From positions 5,208,001 through 5,272,000 of the forward strand of contig NZ_VFMK01000001.1 of assembly GCF_006715025.1 (NCBI RefSeq): a stretch of DNA of 64,000 nucleotides. The letters run 5' to 3'. Source of the DNA: Serratia fonticola (GTDB taxonomy: Bacteria > Pseudomonadota > Gammaproteobacteria > Enterobacterales > Enterobacteriaceae). Both the position numbers and the translations under genes were made by a program. Position 1 is the stretch's first letter. Every line of letters starts with the position of its first letter. Shown here one piece after another: positions 25,770-34,788 of this stretch. Below the pieces are notes generated by a model. It was given only the letters and a program-made list of their open reading frames with translations. It had not been told where the DNA came from and did not search any database.

Positions 25770-26564
25770 TTAGTAAACGCCCTGGGATTGCTCCGCCGGT
25801 TTCGCCTGCTTGAAATGGCTAAGCAAGGTATCAGCCGCCCGTACCAGTAGAGTAGTATCCACCCCTACCGCCACGAACAACGCGCCGGATGCCAGATAGT
25901 GTTGTGCCAGTTCCTGCTGTGCCATCAGAATGCCCGGTGCTTTACCTGCGGCACGAATGCGGGCGATGGCGTCATCGATGGTACGCTGTACCTCCGGGTG
26001 CTGCGGATTACCGGCAAAGCCCATGTCCGCACTCAGATCCGCCGGGCCGATAAACACACCGTCAACCCCTTCTACCTGCAAGATGGCATCCAGATTTTTC
26101 ACCGCTTCACGGGTTTCGATCTGCACCAGCACGCACATCTGGCTATCGGCCTGTTGCAGATAATTCGGGATCCGGTTCCAGCGAGAGGCGCGCGCCAACG
26201 CACTGCCAACACCGCGAATACCCTTCGGCGGGTAGCGCGTCGCACGCACCGCATCCTGTGCTTGTTCGGCGTTCTGGATCATCGGGATCAACAAGGTTTG
26301 CGCACCAACGTCCAGCAGTTGTTTGATCAGCACCGGATCGTTCCAGGCCGGGCGCACCACCGGGTGGCTGGCATAAGGCGCTACCGCCTGCAACTGCCCC
26401 AACACCGTCTGCACATTGTTGGGGGCGTGTTCACCATCGATCAGCAGCCAATCAAAGCCGGTTCCGGCCAGCAGTTCAGCGCTGTAACTGCTGCATAGCC
26501 CTAACCACAGGCCGATTTGCGGGCGTTTTTCCTGTAAAGCCTGTTTGAAATGGTTGGTTAGCAT
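25770..26564 (-). CDS. hpaI: 4-hydroxy-2-oxoheptanedioate aldolase HpaI
   Basis: 264-residue class II aldolase splitting 4-hydroxy-2-oxoheptanedioate to pyruvate and succinic semialdehyde, the last step of the pathway. LIDGEHAPN (His base), LVQIETREAV and VFIGPADLSADMG (metal and substrate ligands) are all conserved. Eleven bases separate it from hpaH. Confidence 0.96.
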   Translation of the reverse strand: MLTNHFKQALQEKRPQIGLWLGLCSSYSAELLAGTGFDWLLIDGEHAPNNVQTVLGQLQAVAPYASHPVVRPAWNDPVLIKQLLDVGAQTLLIPMIQNAEQAQDAVRATRYPPKGIRGVGSALARASRWNRIPNYLQQADSQMCVLVQIETREAVKNLDAILQVEGVDGVFIGPADLSADMGFAGNPQHPEVQRTIDDAIARIRAAGKAPGILMAQQELAQHYLASGALFVAVGVDTTLLVRAADTLLSHFKQAKPAEQSQGVY

Positions 26565-26575
26565 GTTGCTCCTCC

Positions 26576-27379
26576 TTATACAAACCGGCAGCTAATGCAG
26601 CCCATCGGGCCGTAATCAACATGGAAGGTGTCGCCTTGCCGAGCGGGCACCGGACGGGTAAAGGAACCGCCAAGGATGATCTGCCCGGCTTCCAGTTCCA
26701 CGTCATACGGGAACAGTTTGTTGGCCAGCCAGGCCACACCGTTGGCGGGGTGATTCAATACCGCCGCCGCCACGCCAGACTCTTCAATCACGCCATTGCG
26801 ATACAGCAAGGCGCTGATCCAGCGCAGATCCAGTGCATCCGGTTTGATTGGCCGCCCTCCCATCACTACGCCCGCGTTGGCAGCGTTATCGGAAATGGTG
26901 TCAAACACCTTACGTGGCCGTTGGGTTTGCGGATCGACGTTATGGCTGCGTGCATCAATGATCTCCAACGCCGGGATCACATAATCAGTTGCGTTATAAA
27001 CATCAAACAACGTGCAGTTGGGTCCACGTAGCGGTTTCGCCAGCACAAACGCCAACTCGACTTCGACACGCGGCACGATAAAGCGATCGATCGGGATATC
27101 ACTGCCATCGTTAAAGAACATGTCATCCAGCAGCGTACCGTAGTCCGGCTCGGTGATCTGCGAACTCACCTGCATCGCGCGGGAAGTCAGCCCGATTTTA
27201 TGCCCCTTCAAAGTGCGCCCTTCGGCAATCTTCAGCTCAACCCACTGGCGCTGGATGGCATAGGCATCTTCGATAGTGATCTCCGGGTGATCCAATGACA
27301 GCGCACGGATCTGTTCCCGATTCTGCTCAGCCTGATGCAGGCGCTGCACGGCTCGGCTCAGTACGTCTTTATCCAGCAT
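26576..27379 (-). CDS. hpaH: 2-oxo-hept-4-ene-1,7-dioate hydratase HpaH
   Basis: 267 residues of the fumarylacetoacetate-hydrolase/hydratase superfamily; hydrates 2-oxohept-4-ene-1,7-dioate to 4-hydroxy-2-oxoheptanedioate with Mg2+. GHKIGLTSRAMQ and EVELAFVLAKPL carry the conserved metal and substrate residues. Same operon between hpaF and hpaI. Confidence 0.95.
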   Translation of the reverse strand: MLDKDVLSRAVQRLHQAEQNREQIRALSLDHPEITIEDAYAIQRQWVELKIAEGRTLKGHKIGLTSRAMQVSSQITEPDYGTLLDDMFFNDGSDIPIDRFIVPRVEVELAFVLAKPLRGPNCTLFDVYNATDYVIPALEIIDARSHNVDPQTQRPRKVFDTISDNAANAGVVMGGRPIKPDALDLRWISALLYRNGVIEESGVAAAVLNHPANGVAWLANKLFPYDVELEAGQIILGGSFTRPVPARQGDTFHVDYGPMGCISCRFV

Positions 27380-27394
27380 TTCTCCCTCCCTTAT

Positions 27395-27781
27395 TCAGTC
27401 CTTGCGAAACAACGCATGGACGTTGTTCTGCTTAAAGTTCAGCACCGGATCCAGCTCTTCAATGGTGAAGGAGAGGGCCAGATAACGGTCAGCCATCAGC
27501 GCGGCAAAGTGATCCTTGATCAGGATGAACAGCATTTCGCCCACCTGCTGGCGGCTTTCCAGACTGCGCCCGTGGCCAATCTTCAGCGTCATATGCACAA
27601 AGGCATAATTCTGTTTACCGTCGGCCATCTGCCAGGTATCCAGCCAGATGGCGCGGCTACGGATACCGGCCAAGGGGAAGATGCCGGTTTCCGCCAGCGC
27701 CTGATTCACCTTGGCGAACAGCGCGGGCAAATCCGCCTCCCGGCGGATGTTGTCAGTACATTCAGCATAAAAATGGGGCAT
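27395..27781 (-). CDS. hpaF: 5-carboxymethyl-2-hydroxymuconate isomerase HpaF
   Basis: 128 residues; the N-terminal Pro that serves as catalytic base in this tautomerase-like enzyme follows Met (MPHFYAECTDNI). The middle segment WLDTWQMADGKQNYAFVHM matches E. coli HpaF. Trimeric cytosolic isomerase of the homoprotocatechuate pathway. Starts 10 bp after hpaD. Confidence 0.95.
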   Translation of the reverse strand: MPHFYAECTDNIRREADLPALFAKVNQALAETGIFPLAGIRSRAIWLDTWQMADGKQNYAFVHMTLKIGHGRSLESRQQVGEMLFILIKDHFAALMADRYLALSFTIEELDPVLNFKQNNVHALFRKD

Positions 27782-27790
27782 TTAATGACC

Positions 27791-28648
27791 TCAAGCTTCA
27801 GCAGGAAGAGGGAATACCGCATTAACCTGTCCGGTGCCGGAACTGGCGAACAGCGGGGTCACAAACTCCACCTTGCCTTGATACTTATCCCAGCCCAGCA
27901 TGCCTAACAGCATCACCGTGTCGTGCATATTGCCTTCGCCAAAGCAGTAGTTGGCATACTCCGGCAGCATTTCGCAGAACTCAGGGAAACGCCCTTCCTC
28001 CCACAGTTTCACGACGCGTTCGTCCATCTGATGGTCGAACTCGCGGGTATAGCTGTGCATACCTTGCTCAGCACGCTGATCGTCAATAAAACGATGAGAG
28101 AGCGATCCGCTGGCCAATACCGCGACGGTGCCGTCGTATTTTTCAATTGCGGTTTTAATTGCCTCACCCAGGCGACGGCTGTCGGCAAAGTCATGCACGG
28201 TGCAGAATGCCGAGATGGAAATCACTTTAAAGTGCCTATCGCCGTTCATATAACGCATCGGCACCAGAGTGCCGTATTCCAGCTCCAGGCTAGGGATCTC
28301 ATGCGCCTTGGCACGCACGCCCAGCTTGCGGGCTTCGTCGGCGATCATCTTGCCCAGTTCAGGATTACCGTCATATTCGTAACTCATGTCGCGGATGAAG
28401 TGCGGCAGCTCGTTACTGGTATAAACACCTTTAAAATCGGAGTTGCAGTTGATGTGGTAGGCGCTGTTGACCAGCCAGTGGGTATCAAACACGATAATGG
28501 TATCGACCCCCATTTCGCGGCAGCGTGCACCAATTTCTTTGTGGCCATCAATGGCTGCCTGACGGCAACCATGGTGCTCACCTGGCAGTTCAGACAGGTA
28601 CATCGACGGGACGTGTGTGATCTTTGCAGCTAAAGCTAATTTCCCCAT
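27791..28648 (-). CDS. hpaD: 3,4-dihydroxyphenylacetate 2,3-dioxygenase HpaD
   Basis: 285-residue class III (LigB-type) extradiol dioxygenase that opens the ring of homoprotocatechuate. The N-terminal SELPGEHHGCRQ and FDTHWLVN segments hold the Fe(II)-binding histidines, and GSLSHRF carries the later active-site His. A strong AGGAGG precedes the ATG. Small repeat element lies between this gene and hpaE. Confidence 0.95.
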   Translation of the reverse strand: MGKLALAAKITHVPSMYLSELPGEHHGCRQAAIDGHKEIGARCREMGVDTIIVFDTHWLVNSAYHINCNSDFKGVYTSNELPHFIRDMSYEYDGNPELGKMIADEARKLGVRAKAHEIPSLELEYGTLVPMRYMNGDRHFKVISISAFCTVHDFADSRRLGEAIKTAIEKYDGTVAVLASGSLSHRFIDDQRAEQGMHSYTREFDHQMDERVVKLWEEGRFPEFCEMLPEYANYCFGEGNMHDTVMLLGMLGWDKYQGKVEFVTPLFASSGTGQVNAVFPLPAEA

Positions 28649-28657
28649 ATGTCCTCC

Positions 28658-28715
28658 TATCCCCTTTATCTTTCAGCCTGCAGCACGGCTGGCCGCAGGC
28701 TGATATCTATCGGGT
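28658..28715. repeat. Short inverted-end repeat (58 bp) between hpaE and hpaD
   Basis: TATCCCCTTTATCTTTCAG at the left and CTGATATCTATCGGGT at the right are inverted relatives with inner CCTGCAGC/GGCCGCAGG. Same family as 11470. It adds a hairpin to the hpa mRNA between two pathway genes. Confidence 0.5.
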
Positions 28716-28754
28716 CTAGTTCTTGGTTGTTGTTTTAAAGGGTGCAGTGCTGTT

Positions 28755-30209
28755 TCATACCCCCCAACGTGGGATCGGATGATCCCCCATGGAGATACAA
28801 ACGTTCTTCATTTCGGCAAACACTTCGAAGCTGTACTCACCGCCTTCACGGCCGGTGCCCGAGGATTTCACTCCGCCAAACGGCTGGCGCAGATCGCGTA
28901 CGTTCTGGGTGTTGACGAAAACCATGCCTGCTTCAATATTGCGAGCCAGACGCAGCACTTTGCTCACATCCTGCGTCCAGATGTACGACGCCAGGCCGTA
29001 CTCCACATCGTTGGCCATGCGCAGGCCGTCTTCTTCTGATTTGAACGGCAGGAGGCAGGCCACCGGCCCGAAAATCTCCTCCTGCGCGACACGCATACGG
29101 TTGTCGACATCGGCCAGCACCGTTGGGCGCAGGAAATGGCCGTGGCTCAAGCCAGTCGGTTTGTCCGGGCCGCCTGCCAGCAGGGTTGCCCCTTCTTCGA
29201 TACCCAGACGGATATAGCCGGAGACTTTTTCCCAATGCTGCTGGCTGATCAGCGCGCCCACTTGCGTATTCGGATCCATCGGATCGCCCACGCGCAGACG
29301 GTTGGCACGCTCGGCAAAGCGTTTGACGAATTCCGGGTAAATGCTCTCCTGGATGAAGATGCGTGAACCTGCGGTGCAACGTTCGCCGTTGATCGAGAAG
29401 ATGGTGAACAGCGCCGCATCCAGCGCACGTTCGATATCGGCATCTTCAAAGATCAGCACCGGCGACTTGCCGCCCAGTTCCATCGAGAATTTCTTCAGCC
29501 CGGCGCTTTCAATGATGCGACGGCCAGTGGCCGTACCGCCGGTAAAGGACACTGCGCGCACATCTTTGTGGCGTACCAGGGCATCACCGGCGGTTGCACC
29601 ATATCCCTGCACCACGTTCAACACCCCGGCAGGAATACCGGCCTCCAGCGCCAGCTCACCCAGACGATCGGCCGTCAGAGGGGAAAGCTCGGACATCTTC
29701 AGTACCGCTGTGTTACCCAGAGCCAGACAAGGCGCGGTTTTCCAGGTCGCGGTCATAAACGGCACGTTCCACGGCGACACCAGCGCACAAACCCCTACCG
29801 GTTGGATCAGCGTGTAGTTGAGCATCTTGTCGTCCACCGGGTAGGTGCGGCCATTCATCTGCTGGCAAATCTCGGCAAAAAACTCAAAGTTGTGTGAAGC
29901 ACGTGGGATCAGAACGTTTTTGGTCTGATGGATAGGTAACCCGGTGTCAGCCGTTTCCATCTCGGCAATCTGCGGTACGTTCTGATCGATCAGCTCACCC
30001 AGACGGCGCATCAGGCGCGCACGCTCTTTCATCGGCGTGTTGGCCCATTTCGGGAAAGCCTCTTTGGCGGCGGCAACCGCCTGATCGATTTCGAGCTGGC
30101 CACCGGAGGCCACTTCGGCCAGCACCTCACCGTTAGCCGGATTGGTGGTAGTGAAGTACGCTTTGCTGGTGACGTTTTTCCCATTAATCCAATGGTTGAT
30201 GGTTTTCAT
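28755..30209 (-). CDS. hpaE: 5-carboxymethyl-2-hydroxymuconate-semialdehyde dehydrogenase HpaE
   Basis: 484-residue aldehyde dehydrogenase. FTGGTATGRRI (NAD site), MELGGKSPV with the general-base Glu and NGERCTAGSR with the catalytic Cys are intact. It oxidises the ring-cleavage product with NAD+. Its ATG overlaps the hpaG2 stop by four bases. Confidence 0.95.
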   Translation of the reverse strand: MKTINHWINGKNVTSKAYFTTTNPANGEVLAEVASGGQLEIDQAVAAAKEAFPKWANTPMKERARLMRRLGELIDQNVPQIAEMETADTGLPIHQTKNVLIPRASHNFEFFAEICQQMNGRTYPVDDKMLNYTLIQPVGVCALVSPWNVPFMTATWKTAPCLALGNTAVLKMSELSPLTADRLGELALEAGIPAGVLNVVQGYGATAGDALVRHKDVRAVSFTGGTATGRRIIESAGLKKFSMELGGKSPVLIFEDADIERALDAALFTIFSINGERCTAGSRIFIQESIYPEFVKRFAERANRLRVGDPMDPNTQVGALISQQHWEKVSGYIRLGIEEGATLLAGGPDKPTGLSHGHFLRPTVLADVDNRMRVAQEEIFGPVACLLPFKSEEDGLRMANDVEYGLASYIWTQDVSKVLRLARNIEAGMVFVNTQNVRDLRQPFGGVKSSGTGREGGEYSFEVFAEMKNVCISMGDHPIPRWGV

Positions 30210-30970
30210 CCTAGGCTCTCCTCGTAATCTTTTTCGCTGATGATGTGGTTAACCAAACGGCCAATGCCTTCAATCTCCACCACCACTTCATCGCCCGGTT
30301 TGACGTCGGCCAGCCCTTTCGGCGTACCGGTGGCGATCATGTCGCCCGGCTGCAACGTCATAAACTCACTCAGGTATTCAATCAGGAACGGGATATCGAA
30401 AATCATGTCGGCGGTGGTGCCACGCTGGCGCAGCTCGCCGTTCACATAGGTGCTGAGCGCCAGGTTATGCGGATCCTTTACGTCGTCACGATCGACAAGG
30501 TACGGACCGATGGGCGTTAAGGTGTCGCGGCTTTTCACCCGCAGGTTCGGGCGATAGTAGTTTTCCAGATAGTCTCGAATGGCGTAGTCGTTACACAGGG
30601 TGTAACCCGCCACGTAGTCCATCGCCTGCTCACGGCTGACGTTACGCGCGGTTTTGCCAATCACGGCGACCAGTTCGGCTTCGTAATGCATGTATTCCAC
30701 TTGCGCCGGGCGGACGGAAACCTGGCGGTGGCCAGTCAATGTATTTTGCCCTTTCAGGAACACCAGCGGTTCTTCCGGCGCTTTAAACTCCAGCTCACTG
30801 GCGTGATCGGCATAGTTTAGGCCCAGCGCGAAGATCGTGCCCTGTGCCGGAGGCAGCCATTCAACCTCCAGCTCACCGAGCTTGCTGCCGTCTGGCAACG
30901 TGACGCGCAACTGGTCATCAACGGTGACGTTAACAATCTGGCCATGATGGCGGATACGAGCATGTCTCAT
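30206..30970 (-). CDS. HpaG2, decarboxylase/isomerase subunit (C-terminal half of HpaG)
   Basis: 254 residues of the FAH superfamily, corresponding to the C-terminal half of the fused 429-residue HpaG of E. coli, which decarboxylates 5-oxopent-3-ene-1,2,5-tricarboxylate and isomerises the product. ALGLNYADHASE, EAELVAVIGK and ATGTPKG hold the metal and lid residues. Here it is a separate gene, two bases after the hpaG1 stop. Confidence 0.92.
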   Translation of the reverse strand: MRHARIRHHGQIVNVTVDDQLRVTLPDGSKLGELEVEWLPPAQGTIFALGLNYADHASELEFKAPEEPLVFLKGQNTLTGHRQVSVRPAQVEYMHYEAELVAVIGKTARNVSREQAMDYVAGYTLCNDYAIRDYLENYYRPNLRVKSRDTLTPIGPYLVDRDDVKDPHNLALSTYVNGELRQRGTTADMIFDIPFLIEYLSEFMTLQPGDMIATGTPKGLADVKPGDEVVVEIEGIGRLVNHIISEKDYEESLG

Positions 30971-30972
30971 GG

Positions 30973-31599
30973 TTATTCTCCTGCCTGCGTCACACGGTTG
31001 TTGAGGGTTGGCAAGCCAGCAGCACGCACTGTGACTTCATCACCCGGTTTGATCTCTACCCGCTGGTGTGGCGTGCCAATCAGCACCGCATCACCCGGCT
31101 GCAGGGTAATAAAGTCGCTGATGGCGGCGATCAGTTCCGGTACTGAACGCACCAGATCGGCCGTTGACCAACGATCCTGTTCTACCCCATTGATCTCGGT
31201 GACAATCTCCAGATTGTCCGTGCTGCTTAACGGGGCAATCTCCCCCAGCGGGCAGAAACCATCGCGGCACTTGGCTTTGATCGCCGGGCGGTAAAAACTG
31301 GTTTCCGGCAGGCTGACATCGTTAGCCAAGGCGTAACCGGCAACATATTCCGCCACTTTCTCTGCGGGGACCTTACGCGCGAGGCTGCCAATCACCACGG
31401 CGAGCGTGGCTCCGCTTTGTACGACTTCACCGGCCGGGAACGGGATACTGCCGCCGTTGGTAAGGTGGGTATTACGCGGTTTGATAAACCACACCGGTGT
31501 CTTTGGTGGCGTTTGGTAAGGGGCCGAGCGGAACGCCTGATCCCAGGCGTCAAGCTGGCTGCGGTGGTTCAATGCAACGGAAAATACGGTGCCTTTCAT
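30973..31599 (-). CDS. HpaG1, isomerase/decarboxylase subunit (N-terminal half of HpaG)
   Basis: 208 residues matching the N-terminal half of E. coli HpaG: MKGTVFSVALNHRSQLDAW, then GATLAVVIGSLARK and LIGTPHQRVEIKPGDEV. First gene of the hpa operon, divergent from hpaR. Split from HpaG2 by a stop and a new ATG with AGGAGAAT, so the two act as subunits rather than as one chain. Confidence 0.92.
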   Translation of the reverse strand: MKGTVFSVALNHRSQLDAWDQAFRSAPYQTPPKTPVWFIKPRNTHLTNGGSIPFPAGEVVQSGATLAVVIGSLARKVPAEKVAEYVAGYALANDVSLPETSFYRPAIKAKCRDGFCPLGEIAPLSSTDNLEIVTEINGVEQDRWSTADLVRSVPELIAAISDFITLQPGDAVLIGTPHQRVEIKPGDEVTVRAAGLPTLNNRVTQAGE

Positions 31600-31955
31600 G
31601 CAGACTCCTTTGATGGCAAAACAGCGCAGTCACTATTCATTAATATATTAACGATTACTTTTATACGCTGTTCAGCTTTTACGCAACATTGTTAATTTAA
31701 TTTGTGATCGCGATAACGAAATATTCACAAATAACGAACATTAGCGTTAATAATCAGCAAATTACGCTTTTCAGACACCTTTTTAAGCGACGGAATGCGT
31801 TTTCACGTTCTCCAGTGAGTGAAAATTGGCTACTATTAAGTTGTTAATAAAGGAATGAGATGTCTGTGCGCCTGCTTTGCCGGTGACATAGGCGATATTC
31901 ACTCTATGGACTTCATAGATACTGACCGAACCTGTTGAAAACAAAGGCCAACCAC
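31600..31955. promoter_or_regulatory. Divergent hpaG1/hpaR control region
   Basis: 356 bp, AT-rich, no ORF. A perfect 12-bp palindrome TTAATATATTAA (31640-31651) lies about 40 bp upstream of hpaG1 and is a candidate HpaR operator. A half-matching CRP site (TGTGATCGCGATAACG) starts near 31700. HpaR represses this operon in E. coli W; site assignments here are inference. Confidence 0.45.
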
Positions 31956-32399
31956 ATGCATGAATCGTTAACCATCGCTCTGTTGCAGGCGCGTGAAACC
32001 GCCATGGGATTCTTTCGCCCCATCCTGAAAAGCCATAACCTGACGGAGCAACAATGGCGCATCATTCGCGTATTGGCCGATAACCGCTCGATTGAGTTCC
32101 ACGAGCTGGCCGCAGAAACCTGTATCCTGCGTCCCAGCCTGACCGGCATTTTGTCGCGCATGGAACGGGACAAGCTGATCTTTCGCCTCAAGCCGGTTAA
32201 CGATCAGCGCAAACTGTACGTATCGTTAACTCAGCAAGGCCAGGAGCTGTATGAACTGGCACGTCATCAGGTAGAGCAGGGATATGGCGAGATAGAAGCG
32301 GCATTCTCGCAGCAGAAGATGGATCAGTTGATGGTGTTGCTCGACGAGCTGATCCGCTTAGGGGATCAGCATGCTAACAACGTGGTTGCTCACAAATAG
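31956..32399 (+). CDS. hpaR: Homoprotocatechuate operon repressor HpaR (MarR family)
   Basis: 147 residues from MHESLTIALLQARETAMG, the same start as E. coli HpaR; an upstream TTG at 31935 is disfavoured. Winged-helix MarR fold: LTEQQWRIIRVLAD, CILRPSLTGILSRMERD (recognition helix), wing KPVNDQRKLYVSLT. Divergent from the hpaG1 operon that it should repress until 4-hydroxyphenylacetate or homoprotocatechuate is bound. Ends 5 bp from the convergent SDR gene. Confidence 0.94.
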   Translation: MHESLTIALLQARETAMGFFRPILKSHNLTEQQWRIIRVLADNRSIEFHELAAETCILRPSLTGILSRMERDKLIFRLKPVNDQRKLYVSLTQQGQELYELARHQVEQGYGEIEAAFSQQKMDQLMVLLDELIRLGDQHANNVVAHK

Positions 32400-32404
32400 C
32401 ATCC

Positions 32405-33196
32405 TCAGAGACTGGCAGGTTGAGCTTCCGGCAACAGTGCACCACCATCCACCACTATCGTCTGACCGGTGATATAGCTCGCCGCCGGTGAGGCTAAAAA
32501 GACCATTGCAGCAGCGATATCCTCCGGCTCCCCCAACCTGCCTAACGGCACCGCAGAGGCAATCGTCTGATTCAGCGTTTCCCCACCCAGATTGCTCATC
32601 GCGGGCGTGCGGATCATCCCCGGCTCCACGCCGTTGACCGTGATCCCATCAGAGGCCAACTCCAGCGCGGCGGCGCGAATAAACCCATTCACCCCTGCCT
32701 TGGAGGCCGCATAGTGCGCCAGGCCGGGGTAAGCTACCCTGGGTCCGGTCACCGACGACGTCACCAGAATGCGCCCGTTCCCTTGACGCTTCATCCACGG
32801 CACGGCCGCCTGTGCCAAAAAGAACGGTGCCATCAGATTGACGCTGAGCGTACGTTGCAGCAGCGCGGCATCAATCTGATTAAACGGCGTCAGTGGAAAA
32901 TAAGCGGCGTTATGGATCACCACATCCAGCCGCTGATAGTGCTGCCCAATCTTTTCCACCAGCTCGGTAATCTGCCCGACATCAGCAACGTCGCAAGCCA
33001 CCGCCTGAACCTGCCAACCTTGTTGGCGCAAGGCTTGCGCCGCGTCCTGCGCCTTTGGCAACTGCAGATCGGCCAGCACCACCTGCGCACCCAGACTGGC
33101 AAAAGCGCTGACAATCGCCAAGCCGATCCCCTGAGCACCGCCAGTAACCAGCACCACCTGCCCGGCAAAAGCGTCGGTTCGATAAAGCGTGTTCAT
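32405..33196 (-). CDS. SDR-family oxidoreductase (last gene of MoaF cluster)
   Basis: 263 residues from MNTLYRTDAFAGQVVLV. Classical short-chain dehydrogenase: VTGGAQGIG cofactor loop, NAA, catalytic Ser and the YAASK motif, and C-terminal ITGQTIVVDGG. Four bases after the MoaF-like gene, so co-transcribed. Substrate unknown; context suggests an amine- or aromatic-derived alcohol or aldehyde. Confidence 0.88.
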   Translation of the reverse strand: MNTLYRTDAFAGQVVLVTGGAQGIGLAIVSAFASLGAQVVLADLQLPKAQDAAQALRQQGWQVQAVACDVADVGQITELVEKIGQHYQRLDVVIHNAAYFPLTPFNQIDAALLQRTLSVNLMAPFFLAQAAVPWMKRQGNGRILVTSSVTGPRVAYPGLAHYAASKAGVNGFIRAAALELASDGITVNGVEPGMIRTPAMSNLGGETLNQTIASAVPLGRLGEPEDIAAAMVFLASPAASYITGQTIVVDGGALLPEAQPASL

Positions 33197-33200
33197 CGCT

Positions 33201-33995
33201 TTAAGCCTGCGGGTAACGGGTGGTATTGAGGATCTGCGCGTGGGCCCCGACGGCAAAGTTGCTCAAGCTGCTGAAGTCACTGCCCTGATAGCCCAGGATC
33301 TTGCCGTCAGTACGCATCGCTTGCAGATCGATCATCACCACACCCAACGTTGGGATGATCTTCTCACGCCAAACAAACAGATAAAGTTTTTCCGCCACTT
33401 TGACGTAATGGCAACGATCAACGTCCGCCAGCCCTTTCTCCACCCCGTCCAGGCATTGCCAGGCGTAGAAGTTGTTATTCAGGTAGATATGTTCGTAACG
33501 TTCGGTTGGGCTGTAGGTGTACATATTGCGCATGCCGATCAGTTCATCGGTGAAATGCGGCAGGGGAGCAACGCTGTTATCCAGGCGACCAAAGCGGAAT
33601 TCAGTATTGACCGCCGTCAGCGGCAACCCTTGCTCGACCCGGCTAAACGCATCCAGCCGCGCCTGTGCTTCATCCGGCAATTGGCCATAGACTGCGGTGA
33701 AATTGCCCAGTTGGCGATCGCACACCAGCGTGATACTGCCGTTGCTGCGCTGCGGATCGAGAAAATCAATAAACAGGATCTCCGGGCGAATACTGGTCGC
33801 ACGGTAGTCAACACGCTGCTCCTGCCACAACAAGGTTTGATCGTCATTGAAGTGACAGTTGACCGATTCCCCCTCAGCAAAATGGAATACCAGAGACATA
33901 CCGGCCAAATCCTGCTGCTGCTTCAACGTATGGCTGTGTGGGGCGAAACCTTCCGCCAATGCGCCAACCTGAATAAATACCGCTTCTGAACTCAT
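33201..33995 (-). CDS. MoaF-domain protein
   Basis: 264 residues from MSSEAVFIQVGALAEGF. The lipocalin-like MoaF fold is suggested by repeated beta-rich segments (MSLVFHFAEGESVNCHFNDD and RYEHIYLNNNFYAWQCLDG). The name comes from the monoamine-regulated MoaF of Klebsiella aerogenes, whose exact function is not known. It lies between two SDR genes and downstream of an amine-type permease, consistent with an amine catabolic role. Family assignment is from memory. Confidence 0.75.
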   Translation of the reverse strand: MSSEAVFIQVGALAEGFAPHSHTLKQQQDLAGMSLVFHFAEGESVNCHFNDDQTLLWQEQRVDYRATSIRPEILFIDFLDPQRSNGSITLVCDRQLGNFTAVYGQLPDEAQARLDAFSRVEQGLPLTAVNTEFRFGRLDNSVAPLPHFTDELIGMRNMYTYSPTERYEHIYLNNNFYAWQCLDGVEKGLADVDRCHYVKVAEKLYLFVWREKIIPTLGVVMIDLQAMRTDGKILGYQGSDFSSLSNFAVGAHAQILNTTRYPQA

Positions 33996-34005
33996 GAAAA
34001 TCTCC

Positions 34006-34788
34006 TTAAAGGGAAGTAAAAGCCAAGGTAGGCACGTCGACAATGGTGGAACCGCCATCGGCGACCAACGTCGCCCCGGTAATAATCGATGCCTGCGCTG
34101 AGCAAAGAAAACGACACACCTGTGCGATTTCTTCCGCGCTGGCCGGACGGCGCAACGGAACGTCGCGGCAAACGTGTTGGTAGGCCTGCGCCAAGGTGAG
34201 ATGGTGTGCCGCCATCAACGGCTGCATCTCTTCATCCGCCATCGGCGTCGTCACCCAGCCGGGGCAAACCGCGTTGGCGCGCACGCCTTGCGGGCCATAA
34301 TCGCGGGCGATGGAACGCATCAGGCCAATCAACGCGTGCTTGGCGGTGACGTAGCCGCACACTTCCGGCCCGGCGGCCAGCGAAGCGATCGATGCGACAA
34401 ACAACAGGTTGCCAGCGCTTTTTATAAGTTCTGGCAGACAGGCCCGGGCACTGGCAAACGCGCTGTTGAGATTGCTGTCCAGCGCTTGCTGCCACTGAGC
34501 ATCGCTCACCTCGGTGATACGCCCTGATCCCATCCCGCCGGCACTGGCAATCAGGCAATCAATGCGCCCCGCCTGCTGTAAAATCGTGGGCAGAATGTCG
34601 GTTTGCCAACTGTTGCCATTGGCGGCATCCCCCACCACGGCATAAGCTCCCACCTCATCCGCCAGAGCATTCAGCGGTTCACGGCGGCGGCCAACGATAA
34701 ATACCCGCTCGCCTTCCTGCACCATCAGGCGAGCACAGGCAGCGCCAATGCCGGTGCCGCCACCGGTAATCACCACCACTCTACTCAT
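34006..34788 (-). CDS. SDR-family oxidoreductase (upstream of MoaF)
   Basis: 260 residues from MSRVVVITGGGTGIG, with GGAG seven bases before the ATG. Classical SDR: ITGGGTGIG, catalytic Ser in VASIASL, YVTAK (YxxxK) and ITGATLVADGG. Overlaps the preceding DUF3156 gene by eight bases. Not closely related to the other SDR of the cluster by eye. Substrate unknown. Confidence 0.88.
   Translation of the reverse strand: MSRVVVITGGGTGIGAACARLMVQEGERVFIVGRRREPLNALADEVGAYAVVGDAANGNSWQTDILPTILQQAGRIDCLIASAGGMGSGRITEVSDAQWQQALDSNLNSAFASARACLPELIKSAGNLLFVASIASLAAGPEVCGYVTAKHALIGLMRSIARDYGPQGVRANAVCPGWVTTPMADEEMQPLMAAHHLTLAQAYQHVCRDVPLRRPASAEEIAQVCRFLCSAQASIITGATLVADGGSTIVDVPTLAFTSL

Noticed and set aside
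32917..33168. Alternative Trp/Arg-rich frame inside the SDR gene
   Set aside because: Alternate-frame shadow of the SDR gene, which shows complete SDR motifs.
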